Below, in pieces: positions 1-7,369 of a stretch of DNA of 64,000 nt. This DNA comes from Nostoc sp. TH1S01 (GTDB lineage: Bacteria; Cyanobacteriota; Cyanobacteriia; Cyanobacteriales; Nostocaceae), in contig JAGKSW010000032.1 of assembly GCA_018993265.1 (NCBI GenBank), positions 1 to 64,000 of the forward strand, given 5' to 3'. Under the pieces are notes generated by a model. That model was not told the origin of the DNA. It ran no database searches and worked only from the letters and a program-made list of their open reading frames with translations. Numbering within the stretch: the first letter of the stretch is position 1; every line of letters starts with the position of its first letter. Position numbers and translations under genes: made by a program.

Positions 1-2
1 CT

Positions 3-167
3 AGCCTCAACAACCTAGCATTACTCTACAAATCCCAAGGCAGATACCCCGAAGCCGAACCCCTTTACATCCAAGCTTTAGATATTTGTGAGCGACGGTT
101 AGGCGCAAATCATCACGATACTGTGACTACGAGGAATAATTTAGCATATTTGCGCGATTCTCTATAA
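3..167 (+). CDS. C-terminal end of a TPR-repeat protein (partial)
   Basis: An open frame runs in from the left edge and stops at TAA 165-167. Its 54 residues contain one tetratricopeptide unit of the kinesin-light-chain/NB-ARC-associated type (SLNNLALLYKSQGRYPEAE, then PLYIQALDICERRLG), followed by the start of the next helix (TVTTRNNLAYL) and a short tail. In filamentous cyanobacteria such tails usually end long NB-ARC/TPR or CHAT/TPR proteins, but that part lies outside the window. The repeat type is seen directly; the identity of the whole protein cannot be known from here. Confidence 0.75.
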   Translation, partial: SLNNLALLYKSQGRYPEAEPLYIQALDICERRLGANHHDTVTTRNNLAYLRDSL

Positions 168-205
168 ATCACAACAGTAATTTTGAGTCCCATATCATTT
201 TTTAT

Positions 206-246
206 CTCGCGCAAAGGCGCAAAGTCGCAAAGGAAGGCGCAAGGGC
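206..246. repeat. Short tandem repeat (GGCGCAAA type)
   Basis: A run of GCGCAAAGGCGCAAAGTCGC units follows the TPR gene. Closely similar runs occur at 27696-27726 and 39823-39849, so this is a dispersed intergenic repeat and not coding sequence. Confidence 0.7.
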
Positions 247-269
247 GTTGTGTTAAATGAGAATGTTCT

Positions 270-540
270 TGTTTCAAGTGAGAGTGTTCTTGTTTTGAAC
301 TCGGAGTTTTGTGTTCTGAACTCGGAGTTTTGTGTTCTGAACTCGGAGTTTTGTGTTCTGAAGTCGAAGTTTCGTGTTTGCAGGTGGAATGATGGTGTTG
401 TGAAGGCGAACGCTCGACTTTTTTACTCGAAGTCTCGTGTTCTGAAGTGGAATGATGGTGTTGTGAGGGCGATCGCTCCACCTTTTTACTCGAAGTTTCC
501 TGTTCTGAGGTGGAATGATGGTGTTGTACGGTCTACGCTC
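270..540. repeat. Tandem array with 21-bp and 63-bp periods
   Basis: GTTCTGAACTCGGAG-type units start at 292 (variant), 313, 334 and 355, exactly 21 bp apart. They run into longer units starting GTGGAATGATGG at 384, 447 and 510, exactly 63 bp (3 x 21) apart. Because both periods are multiples of 3, frames on both strands stay open and give repetitive low-complexity peptides on either strand. No ribosome binding site or known domain supports translation. A 30-bp block of the array (450-479) recurs at 1314-1343 with one mismatch. I read this as a noncoding repeat, though a repeat peptide cannot be excluded. Confidence 0.8.
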
Positions 541-592
541 AAGTTTAATTGTAGAATGATCAGAACCGTCATGAATTAGTACAAACTTACCG

Positions 593-829
593 ATGAATCA
601 AGAACTGACTCAAGCGATCGCTTCCGAAATTCAATTATTTCAGAATCTTGAACAAAAAGAAAACTTTCTTTTTTTACTTGGTGCTTTAACTGCTAAAGTA
701 ATTAGCTTAAAAAAAGCTGCGGAAGTTATGCAGTTAGAACCAGCAGAATTACTCAAAATTTTAGACTTGATGGGAGTTGAGTTTTCCTATCTCTGTGAAG
801 AAGATGTGGCTTTAGAAAAAAGCTGGTGA
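593..829 (+). CDS. UPF0175-family antitoxin-like protein
   Basis: This 78-residue helical protein has the UPF0175 layout: an N-terminal helix followed by a helix-turn-helix-like segment (ISLKKAAEVMQLEPAELLKIL) and the short acidic C-terminus typical of the family. UPF0175 proteins are usually encoded directly upstream of a DUF3368 PIN-like protein and are thought to be the DNA-binding antitoxin. Here the stop is 4 nt before the ATG of exactly such a partner. It probably binds and neutralises the partner and represses its own promoter. Family assignment comes from sequence pattern and neighbour; activity is inferred. Confidence 0.75.
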   Translation: MNQELTQAIASEIQLFQNLEQKENFLFLLGALTAKVISLKKAAEVMQLEPAELLKILDLMGVEFSYLCEEDVALEKSW

Positions 830-833
830 ATGA

Positions 834-1319
834 ATGCAGATTATTCTTAATTCATCGCCATTGATTTTTTTGTCGAAATTGAACTATTTAAATCAGTTTG
901 TTGAATCTGCTGATGATTTCTACATTCCTCAATCTGTTGCGGATGAAATCAAAGCTAAATCAGATCCATCTAGCCAAACTGTTCAAGCTCTGATTAACTC
1001 TGGTAATCTTCAAGTTCGAGCATCCAAGTTAATAACCATTGTCAACAGTTTAAATCAACGCTTGGGCAAAGGTGAATCAGAAGCTATTGCTTTGGCAATT
1101 GAGTTAAACACAGATTATGTCTTGTTAGACGACTCAACAGCCAGAAGAGAAGCTAGAAGACTCGGTTTAAATATCAAAGGTACGTTAGCTGTTATCAAGA
1201 AATTGAGTAAAGATGGCAAAATCAGCATTGAAAGCTTGGATGAATTTTATCAACAAATCATGCAAATTGAGTTTAGAGTTAAAAGGTCTTTGTTTGATAA
1301 AATCTTTTCTGAAGAATGA
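834..1319 (+). CDS. DUF3368 PIN-like toxin
   Basis: 161 residues with the DUF3368/PIN pattern: an N-terminal strand with the first acidic-site region (IILNSSPLIFLSKL), a central conserved segment GKGESEAIALAIEL, and a third acidic cluster YVLLDDSTARREARRLGL followed by GTLAVI. PIN-domain proteins are metal-dependent RNases; the central E and the DD pair are the expected metal ligands. The first site reads NSSP, not the more usual D-x-S, as is common in DUF3368. It forms a two-gene operon with the UPF0175 gene just upstream. The stop codon (1317-1319) lies inside a copy of the repeat block also found at 450-479. Confidence 0.78.
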   Translation: MQIILNSSPLIFLSKLNYLNQFVESADDFYIPQSVADEIKAKSDPSSQTVQALINSGNLQVRASKLITIVNSLNQRLGKGESEAIALAIELNTDYVLLDDSTARREARRLGLNIKGTLAVIKKLSKDGKISIESLDEFYQQIMQIEFRVKRSLFDKIFSEE

Positions 1320-1343
1320 TGGTGCTGTGAGGGCGATCGCTCC
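1314..1343. repeat. Detached copy of the 63-bp repeat block
   Basis: Thirty bases starting GAATGATGGTG and ending GGGCGATCGCTCC match 450-479 in the same orientation with one difference (C for T). Together the two copies bracket the UPF0175/DUF3368 pair as direct repeats. Confidence 0.8.
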
Positions 1344-1373
1344 TGTTTAAAGTGTAAAATGAGAGGCGATCGC

Positions 1374-1733
1374 TTAAAATGGAATCCACTCTAACTGATC
1401 TATCCATTCTTCAGCTTCCGTTGTTTCCCAAATTAGCAAAAGTTCTTGTGCTAATTGCCCTATTGGTATTCTAGGACGCACCCAAAATAATCCCCAAATA
1501 TGCCCACCTTCTGTCCAATGTGCTTCTAGGTGAGATGGCATACTAGCACGGTTGTCTGTCACCAAGAGCCGTTGAGATAATTCTAAATAACGCAACACAT
1601 CGGGGTCTAAAGTTCCAAATGGTGGCGTATTACTTTCACCCACACGCAAAATATCTATCTCTGGGTTAAGGCGAAGAACAGCTATTTTTAGACGTGGTGA
1701 TAAATTTTCATCAAGTAAAAAACGCACCTTCAC
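1374..1733 (-). CDS. DUF5615 PIN-like toxin
   Basis: 119 residues beginning MKVRFLLDENLSPRL, the signature N-terminus of DUF5615 (Mut7-C-like PIN) proteins, with a later acidic site in LLVTDNRASMPSHL. The D-E pair near residue 8 and the D of TDN are the likely metal ligands of a PIN RNase fold. Its start codon overlaps the stop of the DUF433 gene by 4 nt (ATGA at 1730-1733), so the two are translationally coupled. DUF433/DUF5615 is a recognised candidate toxin-antitoxin pairing in cyanobacteria; RNase activity is inferred from the fold only. Confidence 0.8.
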   Translation of the reverse strand: MKVRFLLDENLSPRLKIAVLRLNPEIDILRVGESNTPPFGTLDPDVLRYLELSQRLLVTDNRASMPSHLEAHWTEGGHIWGLFWVRPRIPIGQLAQELLLIWETTEAEEWIDQLEWIPF

Positions 1734-2062
1734 AAAGCACTTACCTGTTGATTTTTTCTATGAGTTTTTAAAGTTTTCAGGCGTTGTGCTAAGGGTGAAG
1801 GATGAGTCAGAGATTCTTGATAACGCTGTTCACGCCATTTTGCCAGTCGTGACAAATAAGCATCAATTTGAGTGCGATTATGTAAATAGTAAGTAATAGT
1901 CGCGTGGATTTGCTCTAAACTTAGAGAAGGCAAATTAGTAACAATTTCTTCCGTTGTATATCCTTCCAAGTAATATTCAAGGATGTTATCAATACCGATA
2001 CGGTGTCCTTTTAGGCGAATATCATCGGGTGAGAGAAAGTCAAAATAATCTTCTAGTAGCAT
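1730..2062 (-). CDS. DUF433 antitoxin-like protein
   Basis: 110 residues. The DUF433 core is visible: RLKGHRIGIDNILEYYLEG followed by a helix-turn-helix-like region YTTEEIVTNLPSLSLEQIHA and the ITYYL helix. The C-terminus is basic and probably unstructured. DUF433 proteins are predicted winged-HTH or MerR-like DNA binders and are typically the antitoxin partner of DUF5615, which follows here with a 4-nt overlap. The pair is convergent to the UPF0175/DUF3368 pair, leaving 54 bp between the toxin stops. Confidence 0.8.
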   Translation of the reverse strand: MLLEDYFDFLSPDDIRLKGHRIGIDNILEYYLEGYTTEEIVTNLPSLSLEQIHATITYYLHNRTQIDAYLSRLAKWREQRYQESLTHPSPLAQRLKTLKTHRKNQQVSAL

Positions 2063-2355
2063 GAATTTTGAATCGTGATTTTATTAGTGCGATCGCTTTA
2101 CTTAAATTGTAGAATGATTTACGTAGATGCAAAGTTGCGTGTTGTTAGCGATCGCCTTTGAAAATTGAGAGATAAAGAGCATTGCATTCGGCTTTACCGT
2201 TGCAAAAAGATTGCTGGCTTTGAGAGAAATATGTTGACAATCTTGATTTAAGAACCGAAACCCCAAATTCCTTACACAGTTTTAGACAGCTACTTTTTTT
2301 ACTCGATGCACTGTACAAATGCTAAAATCCTCAGATGGACAGTTAGGATATCCCA

Positions 2356-3792
2356 ATGCCAGTTGTAGCTAGCTCAATCAAATTTGGTACAGATGGCTGG
2401 CGAGGTGTGATTGGTGAGGAATTCACCTTTGAACGCCTTGCCCTGGTAGCGCCAGTTGCCGCTAAAGTCTTATATGATACTTATTACTCGACAGTCGGCA
2501 GCCGTACTATTATAGTGGGTTACGATCGCCGTTTTATGGCGGAAGACTTTGCTCGTGCTGTGGCTGATGCTGTCACCGCCGTCGGATTTGATGTTTTGCT
2601 GAGTGAGACATTCGCCCCAACTCCGGCTTTTAGCTGGGCTGCGAAGCAACTAAATGCTTTGGGGGCGTTAGTAATTACAGCTAGTCATAATCCTGGTGCA
2701 TATTTAGGGTTAAAAGTTAAAGGATATTTTGGTGGTTCGGTATCACCAGAAGTTACAAAAGATATAGAAGCACTATTAACTCAGGGAGTACCAACAGCAG
2801 CTACTCCTGGGAAATTGGAAAAGTTTGACCCCTGGCCTAGTTACACCAGAGGGCTAGAAGGTAAAGTTGATATTGCCAAAATTCGAGAAGCGATCGCCTC
2901 TGGTAAACTGACAGTATTCGCTGATGTGATGCACGGTGCAGCAGCTGGCGGACTGGCAAGATTATTAGGTGATCAAGTCAAAGAAATCAACAGTAACCGC
3001 GACCCTTTATTTGGTGGTGGTGCGCCGGAACCATTACCAAAATATCTTTCTAAGTTATTTGAAGTTATCAAAAATCACCACGAAACTCATAAATCTGCTT
3101 TAACAGTTGGTTTAGTATTTGATGGAGATTGCGATCGCATTGCAGCAGTAGACCAAGAAGCTAATTTCTTAAGTTCGCAAATTTTAATTCCGATATTAAT
3201 TGACCACTTAACCCTGCGACGCGGTTTTACAGGGGAAATCATCAAAACAGTCAGCGGTTCTGACTTGATTCCCCGTGTCGCAGCACTGCACAATCTATCA
3301 TTGTTTGAAACCCCAGTCGGTTACAAATACATCGCCGACAGAATGTTAGTCTCACAAGTACTGCTGGGTGGGGAAGAATCCGGCGGTATTGGCTACGGTA
3401 GCCACATTCCAGAACGGGATGCGCTACTTTCTGCATTGTATGTTTTAGAAGCAATTGTCGAATCTGGGCGAGATTTGAGCGAATATTATCGCCACTTGCA
3501 GCAACAAACAGATTTTAATTCGGCTTACGATCGCATAGACTTACCCTTAGCTAGTATGGAAGTGCGATCGCGTCTTTTGCAACAACTGCAAACTCAACCT
3601 TTAACAGAAATTGCTGGGAAAGCCGTAATTGATTGTCAAACAATTGATGGATATAAATTCCGCCTCGCAGACAATAGCTGGTTAATGATTCGCTTTAGTG
3701 GAACCGAACCAGTACTCCGTCTCTACTGTGAAGCCCCAACCATCGAACAAGTACATCAAACCCTTGATTGGGCGAGACAGTGGGCAGGGTAA
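2356..3792 (+). CDS. Phosphoglucomutase/phosphomannomutase family protein
   Basis: 478 residues with all landmarks of the alpha-D-phosphohexomutase family: KFGTDGWRG at the N-terminus, the phosphoserine loop TASHNPGAY with catalytic Ser110, the metal-binding loop DGDCDR (256-261), the sugar-binding GGEESGG loop, and the C-terminal phosphate-binding RFSGTEPVLRLYCEA. It interconverts hexose 1- and 6-phosphates in the cytosol and so supplies sugar nucleotides and glycogen. Substrate preference (glucose versus mannose) cannot be fixed from sequence alone. It starts at ATG 2356 with only a weak upstream ribosome site. rdgB follows after a 75-bp repeat-containing gap. Confidence 0.93.
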   Translation: MPVVASSIKFGTDGWRGVIGEEFTFERLALVAPVAAKVLYDTYYSTVGSRTIIVGYDRRFMAEDFARAVADAVTAVGFDVLLSETFAPTPAFSWAAKQLNALGALVITASHNPGAYLGLKVKGYFGGSVSPEVTKDIEALLTQGVPTAATPGKLEKFDPWPSYTRGLEGKVDIAKIREAIASGKLTVFADVMHGAAAGGLARLLGDQVKEINSNRDPLFGGGAPEPLPKYLSKLFEVIKNHHETHKSALTVGLVFDGDCDRIAAVDQEANFLSSQILIPILIDHLTLRRGFTGEIIKTVSGSDLIPRVAALHNLSLFETPVGYKYIADRMLVSQVLLGGEESGGIGYGSHIPERDALLSALYVLEAIVESGRDLSEYYRHLQQQTDFNSAYDRIDLPLASMEVRSRLLQQLQTQPLTEIAGKAVIDCQTIDGYKFRLADNSWLMIRFSGTEPVLRLYCEAPTIEQVHQTLDWARQWAG

Positions 3793-3833
3793 TATCAGTG
3801 AACAGTTATCAGTTGTCAGTTAGCACTTTTAAT

Positions 3834-3861
3834 TGTTAACTGTTAACTGTTAACTGTTAAC
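3834..3861. repeat. Heptamer tandem repeat TGTTAAC x4
   Basis: Four perfect, contiguous copies of TGTTAAC end 6 bp before the rdgB start codon. The unit contains the palindrome GTTAAC. It is one of several 7-bp arrays in this window and lies where the rdgB leader should be. Confidence 0.9.
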
Positions 3862-3867
3862 TGAAAT

Positions 3868-4476
3868 ATGACTAAATTACTCGTAGTAGCCACAAGTAAT
3901 CCTGGTAAGTTAAAGGAAATGCAAGCTTACCTGGTAAATTCTGGTTGGGAATTAACTTTAAAACCAGAAGAATTAGAAGTAGAAGAAACAGGTGATACAT
4001 TTGCGGCTAACGCTTGTTTAAAAGCATCCGAAGTTGCAAAAGCTACAGGAAAATGGGCGATCGCCGATGATTCTGGTTTACAGGTAGATGCTTTGAATGG
4101 TGTACCTGGAGTATATTCGGCGCGTTATGGCCAAACTGACGCAGACCGAATTGCCAGACTACTCAAAGAATTAGGTGATGAAACTAACAGACAAGCACAA
4201 TTTGTCTGTGCAGTAGCGATCGCTCGTCCAGATGGTGAGATAGTAGTGCAATGCGAAGGTATTTGTCGTGGTGAAATACTTCATGCACCACGTGGGGATG
4301 GTGGTTTTGGCTATGATCCTGTATTTTACGTGCCAGAAAAGCAGTTAACCTTTGCCGAAATGTCACCAGAGGAGAAAAAATCAGTTAGTCATCGTGGTCA
4401 GGCCTTTGCGGTGTTAATCCCACAACTGAGTACAATACTGAGTGCTGAGTCAAGTTCTTACTTTCTATTCTTATAG
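3868..4476 (+). CDS. rdgB: RdgB/HAM1 family non-canonical purine NTP pyrophosphatase
   Basis: 202 residues. The Ham1/ITPase signatures are in order: TSNPGKLKEM (phosphate binding), the acidic ADDSGL segment, the GFGYDPVF motif, and the SHRGQA C-terminal motif. The enzyme hydrolyses dITP, ITP and XTP to monophosphates and keeps deaminated purines out of DNA and RNA. The last 16 or so residues (from ...LSTILSAES) extend beyond the conserved fold. They are encoded by a CTGAGT-rich tandem-repeat stretch (4426-4452), so the C-terminus has been reshaped by intergenic repeat sequence. Confidence 0.93.
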   Translation: MTKLLVVATSNPGKLKEMQAYLVNSGWELTLKPEELEVEETGDTFAANACLKASEVAKATGKWAIADDSGLQVDALNGVPGVYSARYGQTDADRIARLLKELGDETNRQAQFVCAVAIARPDGEIVVQCEGICRGEILHAPRGDGGFGYDPVFYVPEKQLTFAEMSPEEKKSVSHRGQAFAVLIPQLSTILSAESSSYFLFL

Positions 4477-4504
4477 ACTTAGCAATTATCATTTACAAAT
4501 TACT

Positions 4505-4975
4505 ATGGCTATAGCGATCGCACTCAATACAGACTCGATTCACAAATTAGATTTGTCACCTGCTTTAGAGGTAATTGAACCACTGCTGCAAGAGGGAGTC
4601 GCTGCTTATGAACAGCAGTTAAGCTTTGATATCAACTACCCTTTAGATCCTGGCGATCCCCGCGAACTTTCAGAAGTTCCTGAGTTACGTTTGTGGTTTA
4701 TTCGCTTAGATGCTAAATACCCTTGGATACCATTTTTACTAGATTGGAAAGCTGGGGAATTGGCTCGTTACACTGCCATGCTTGTACCACACCAATTCAG
4801 TGTTAAAGAAGGCATTCAATATAATCCTGAAGCATTAGAAATATTTTTAATGCACAAAATATTTGTTTTAACTGATTGGTTAAAACAGCAAGATATTACC
4901 AGTTCATCAAGGCTCAAATCTATGGCGCAAATGCTGGGTTATGAATTAGATGACGGGTTTTTTGAAATGATTTGA
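4505..4975 (+). CDS. crr6: Crr6 (DUF1817) NDH-1 assembly factor
   Basis: 156 residues from ATG 4505. A longer frame from 4442 would overlap rdgB and is unlikely. The conserved core includes YPWIPFLLDWKAGEL, YTAMLVPHQF, YNPEALEIFLMHKIF and a C-terminal MAQMLGYELDDGFF. I recognise this as the CRR6/DUF1817 family. CRR6 is needed in chloroplasts and cyanobacteria to assemble the NdhI hydrophilic subunit into the NDH-1 complex of cyclic electron flow. It is a soluble, cytosolic (stromal-side) factor with no signal peptide or membrane helix. The assignment rests on memory of the family consensus, so confidence is moderate. Confidence 0.68.
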   Translation: MAIAIALNTDSIHKLDLSPALEVIEPLLQEGVAAYEQQLSFDINYPLDPGDPRELSEVPELRLWFIRLDAKYPWIPFLLDWKAGELARYTAMLVPHQFSVKEGIQYNPEALEIFLMHKIFVLTDWLKQQDITSSSRLKSMAQMLGYELDDGFFEMI

Positions 4976-5019
4976 ACAAATTTCAGAAAATTCCTAAAAG
5001 ACGATTCATAAATAAATTT

Positions 5020-5060
5020 TAAGTAGGGTGCGTTATGGCTTCAGCCTAACGCACCATCGT
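5020..5060. repeat. Hairpin GGTGCGTTA..TAACGCACC
   Basis: GTAGGGTGCGTTATGGC is followed after a TTCA loop by GCCTAACGCACC, an imperfect inverted repeat just upstream of the larger palindromic element at 5069. It shares the GGTGCGTTA terminus with that element, which suggests a nested or partial second copy. Confidence 0.7.
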
Positions 5061-5068
5061 AATCTGGC

Positions 5069-5155
5069 GGTGCGTTAGGCGCTCTTATCTAGTTTTTGTG
5101 ATGAATTACCTCACAATCTGCGCCTAACACACCCTACGGGAATTATATTTTTACT
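5069..5155. mobile_element. MITE-like palindromic element, copy 1
   Basis: The element begins GGTGCGTTAGGCGC and ends GCGCCTAACACACC, inverted termini matching at 13 of 14 positions, then CCTACGG and an AT-rich tail. A second copy sits at 17769-17857 with only a handful of differences over about 88 bp. No coding capacity. Consistent with a miniature inverted-repeat element or a mobile hairpin repeat. Confidence 0.75.
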
Positions 5156-5197
5156 AAGGGAATTGTATTTTTACTTTACTCAGTACTATAAACAGCA

Positions 5198-5230
5198 AGA
5201 TACCCGATTTCTTTGAGAAATCGGGTATCT
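5198..5230. repeat. 33-bp perfect palindrome (hairpin), copy 1
   Basis: AGATACCCGATTTCT and its exact complement AGAAATCGGGTATCT are separated by TTG. It lies 32 bp past the stop of the minus-strand GT9 gene, so it may act as a transcription end, but no T-run follows on that strand. A related hairpin with compensatory changes is at 41094-41126. Confidence 0.85.
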
Positions 5231-5261
5231 GAGGTTCGCAATTTTCACCAAGAATTGCTGA

Positions 5262-6221
5262 TCAGCCGCCCCAAATTTTTTCGGAAACTGTTGTAGGTGA
5301 AATATCTGCCACTTTCCCAGTAGGGGATTTAATAGCGAGAAATTTTTCACTTTTTGGTAACAACTTTGCCGGATCTGAGGAGCCAAATAAACCGATGGTG
5401 TAGGTCTGGACTGCAACACTCAACTGTAATGGCGCACTTTCGGTAGACAGCATTAAGTTTGCACCAGCAATCATCGCTGTCAACTTACCTGGATTATCAG
5501 GAGATGTTACCTTAATTTCCGGACAGGATTCTCGGAGCGATCGCACAAACTGTTCATCATCAGCACCTTGAATCACAACTACAGGCATATCTGGCTGCTT
5601 AACTTGAAACTCTTGAATAATTGGCTGCCAATTCTCAACAGGATAGATTTTATCAGCACCTTTCGCCCGTGATGCTAAATCAACACCTCCATAAATCAAG
5701 ACGTAGCCTGTTTCATTTACGCCTAGACGTTTTTGCTCATTTTGTGACCAGTCAATATCTGGTTTAGGGACATTTACTGCTAACTCAGGCAGAGGTGTGG
5801 CTATACTTAATGGTTTTAGCAACTCGTGATACGCCGCCGCTACATACTGAGATGGATTAAACGGCACAGTATGAGTCAGAAACACGGCTCCTTTGCCTTG
5901 AAAGCCAATACGCATGGGAATCCCTGTTAACCAGAGCATTAGTCCCACTAACCAGCTTTGCCCAAAAGCAATGGCGACATCATACTCGCGATCGCGAAGT
6001 GTGCCTACCAAGTTACCCCAATCTGCTAAACTGTTACGATCTTTATAATCAAAGGTTAGTACCTCGTGAACAGACTTGCTCACCCGGTAGGCAGCCTTTG
6101 ACTGGGGTTCCGTAACCACATCTATCTGAGCATCGGGATAATAACGCTTCAGATCATCTAGAGCCGGAAAGAAGAGAATTTGGTCGCCAATTCCGCCAGG
6201 TACAAGGGCTACTACTCGCAT
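5262..6221 (-). CDS. Glycosyltransferase family 9 (heptosyltransferase-like)
   Basis: 319 residues with the GT-B, GT9 pattern: N-terminal nucleotide-fold start MRVVALVPGGIGDQILFFPAL (the GGIGD loop is diagnostic), an internal IYGGVD loop, and a C-terminal MLSTESAPLQLSVAV segment corresponding to the STDSGPMHLA-type donor-binding motif. Family members transfer ADP-heptose or other sugars to LPS core-like or glycan acceptors at the cytoplasmic face. The D/E variant in STESAP and the lack of neighbouring LPS genes make the actual sugar unknown. It is a monocistronic minus-strand gene between plus-strand housekeeping genes. Confidence 0.85.
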   Translation of the reverse strand: MRVVALVPGGIGDQILFFPALDDLKRYYPDAQIDVVTEPQSKAAYRVSKSVHEVLTFDYKDRNSLADWGNLVGTLRDREYDVAIAFGQSWLVGLMLWLTGIPMRIGFQGKGAVFLTHTVPFNPSQYVAAAYHELLKPLSIATPLPELAVNVPKPDIDWSQNEQKRLGVNETGYVLIYGGVDLASRAKGADKIYPVENWQPIIQEFQVKQPDMPVVVIQGADDEQFVRSLRESCPEIKVTSPDNPGKLTAMIAGANLMLSTESAPLQLSVAVQTYTIGLFGSSDPAKLLPKSEKFLAIKSPTGKVADISPTTVSEKIWGG

Positions 6222-6298
6222 AATAATTATTGACGCTTACTCGCTCCTTATTTTAGGGGAATATAGGTATGAAAGATTAGGGAGTCGGGAGTGGGGGG

Positions 6299-6450
6299 GC
6301 TAGAGGCTAGAGGCTAGGGACTAGGGACTAGTTCAAAAAATTTTTCTTCTCATCCAACCTCTAACCCCCAACCTCTAACCTCTAACCCCCAACCTCTAAC
6401 CTCTAACCCCCAACCTCTAACCTCTAACCCCTAATCTCTAACCTCTAACT
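6299..6450. repeat. Short tandem repeats (GGCTAGA / CTAACCT types)
   Basis: A GGCTAGAG/GGGACTAG run at 6299-6329 is followed by a long run of AACCTCTAACCCCC-type units to about 6450. The two types are roughly complementary (TTAGAGG/CCTCTAA), so the region can fold back. It reaches to 26 bp before the ispD start. Confidence 0.85.
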
Positions 6451-6475
6451 TTTAGTTTTGTCATCGAGGACGCTT

Positions 6476-7162
6476 GTGTATTTATTAATTCCAGCTGCTG
6501 GTGTCGGCAAAAGAATGGGTAGTAACCGCAATAAACTTTTTCTTGAAGTACATTCAAAACCAATTATTGCTTGGACTTTGTTAGCGGCGGAAGCAGCAAG
6601 TTCCATCAGTTGGATAGGAATTATTTCTCAACCTAGTGATTGGCCTGACTTTAAAAACATCATTGCTGATTTGTCGCTGACTAAACCTGTGGAATTTATT
6701 CTTGGTGGTGCGACTCGGCAAGAATCGGTTTACAACGGCTTGCAAGCGTTACCAACAGAGGCAGAGCAAGTACTAATTCATGATGGTGCAAGATGTTTAG
6801 CTACTCCCAATTTACTCAACGCTTGTGCAGAAGCAATTCGTCATTGTGCTGGTTTAATTGCTGCCATACCAGTGAAAGACACGATTAAAATTGTTGACAA
6901 AAGTGGCATAATCCAAAGTACTCCCGACCGTCAGCATTTGTGGGCAGCCCAAACTCCCCAAGGATTTAATGTCCAGTTATTAAAACAGTGCCACGCTGAA
7001 GGGATTCGTCAAGGTTGGGAAGTTACTGACGATGCCGCTTTATTTGAAAAGTGTGGCATAGAAGTACGAATTGTTGAAGGTGAGGAAACTAATTTAAAAG
7101 TGACTACTCCCCAAGATTTAGCGATCGCTGAATTTATTCTCAGCCACAGAAAAAGAGGCTAG
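6476..7162 (+). CDS. ispD: 2-C-methyl-D-erythritol 4-phosphate cytidylyltransferase
   Basis: 228 residues from GTG 6476. IspD couples MEP with CTP in the plastid-type (MEP) isoprenoid pathway, needed for carotenoids, phytol and quinones. Signatures: LIPAAGVGKRMGSNRNK (CTP binding), GGATRQESVYNGL, VLIHDGAR, TPQGF and the late VTDDAALFE. No ATG exists upstream of the conserved start. GTG 6476 has a good ribosome site (GAGGA, 5-nt spacing) and matches the usual start of the family, so I prefer it over TTG 6458, which would add six residues. The stop codon TAG is inside a GGCTAGGGATTAG repeat unit. Confidence 0.92.
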   Translation: MYLLIPAAGVGKRMGSNRNKLFLEVHSKPIIAWTLLAAEAASSISWIGIISQPSDWPDFKNIIADLSLTKPVEFILGGATRQESVYNGLQALPTEAEQVLIHDGARCLATPNLLNACAEAIRHCAGLIAAIPVKDTIKIVDKSGIIQSTPDRQHLWAAQTPQGFNVQLLKQCHAEGIRQGWEVTDDAALFEKCGIEVRIVEGEETNLKVTTPQDLAIAEFILSHRKRG

Positions 7163-7313
7163 GGATTAGAAAATAGGAGCTAGTATTCTTGACTGATCAC
7201 TTTTAATAATTACGAATAATTAAGCTTTTCTTTGACTTTTGCAACGATAGCTAGTATAATCCCACACACAATTGTTAATTGTCAGTTATTTCGTCATCCG
7301 TGGTCAGTTACTC

Positions 7314-7360
7314 ATGACAAATGACAAATGACAAATGACAAATGACAAATGACAAATGAC
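7314..7360. repeat. Heptamer tandem repeat ATGACAA x6
   Basis: Six perfect ATGACAA units (7314-7355) plus a partial seventh end 9 bp before the scpB start codon, overlapping its expected leader. Confidence 0.9.
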
Positions 7361-7369
7361 TAATACCCA

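Noticed and set aside
250-579. 109-codon plus-strand open frame
   Set aside because: It lies entirely in the 21/63-bp repeat array, has a repetitive product and no ribosome site; the opposite strand is equally open.
4442-4504. Upstream extension of the crr6 frame
   Set aside because: It would overlap the rdgB end and add repeat-derived residues; ATG 4505 gives the normal family length.
5198-5230. Rho-independent terminator for the GT9 gene
   Set aside because: The stem is strong but no T-run follows on the minus strand, and the same hairpin type occurs between co-oriented glycosyltransferase genes; called as a repeat instead.
6299-7360. Possible CRISPR array because of regular repeats
   Set aside because: Units are contiguous 7-14 bp tandem repeats with no spacers of constant length and no cas genes nearby.
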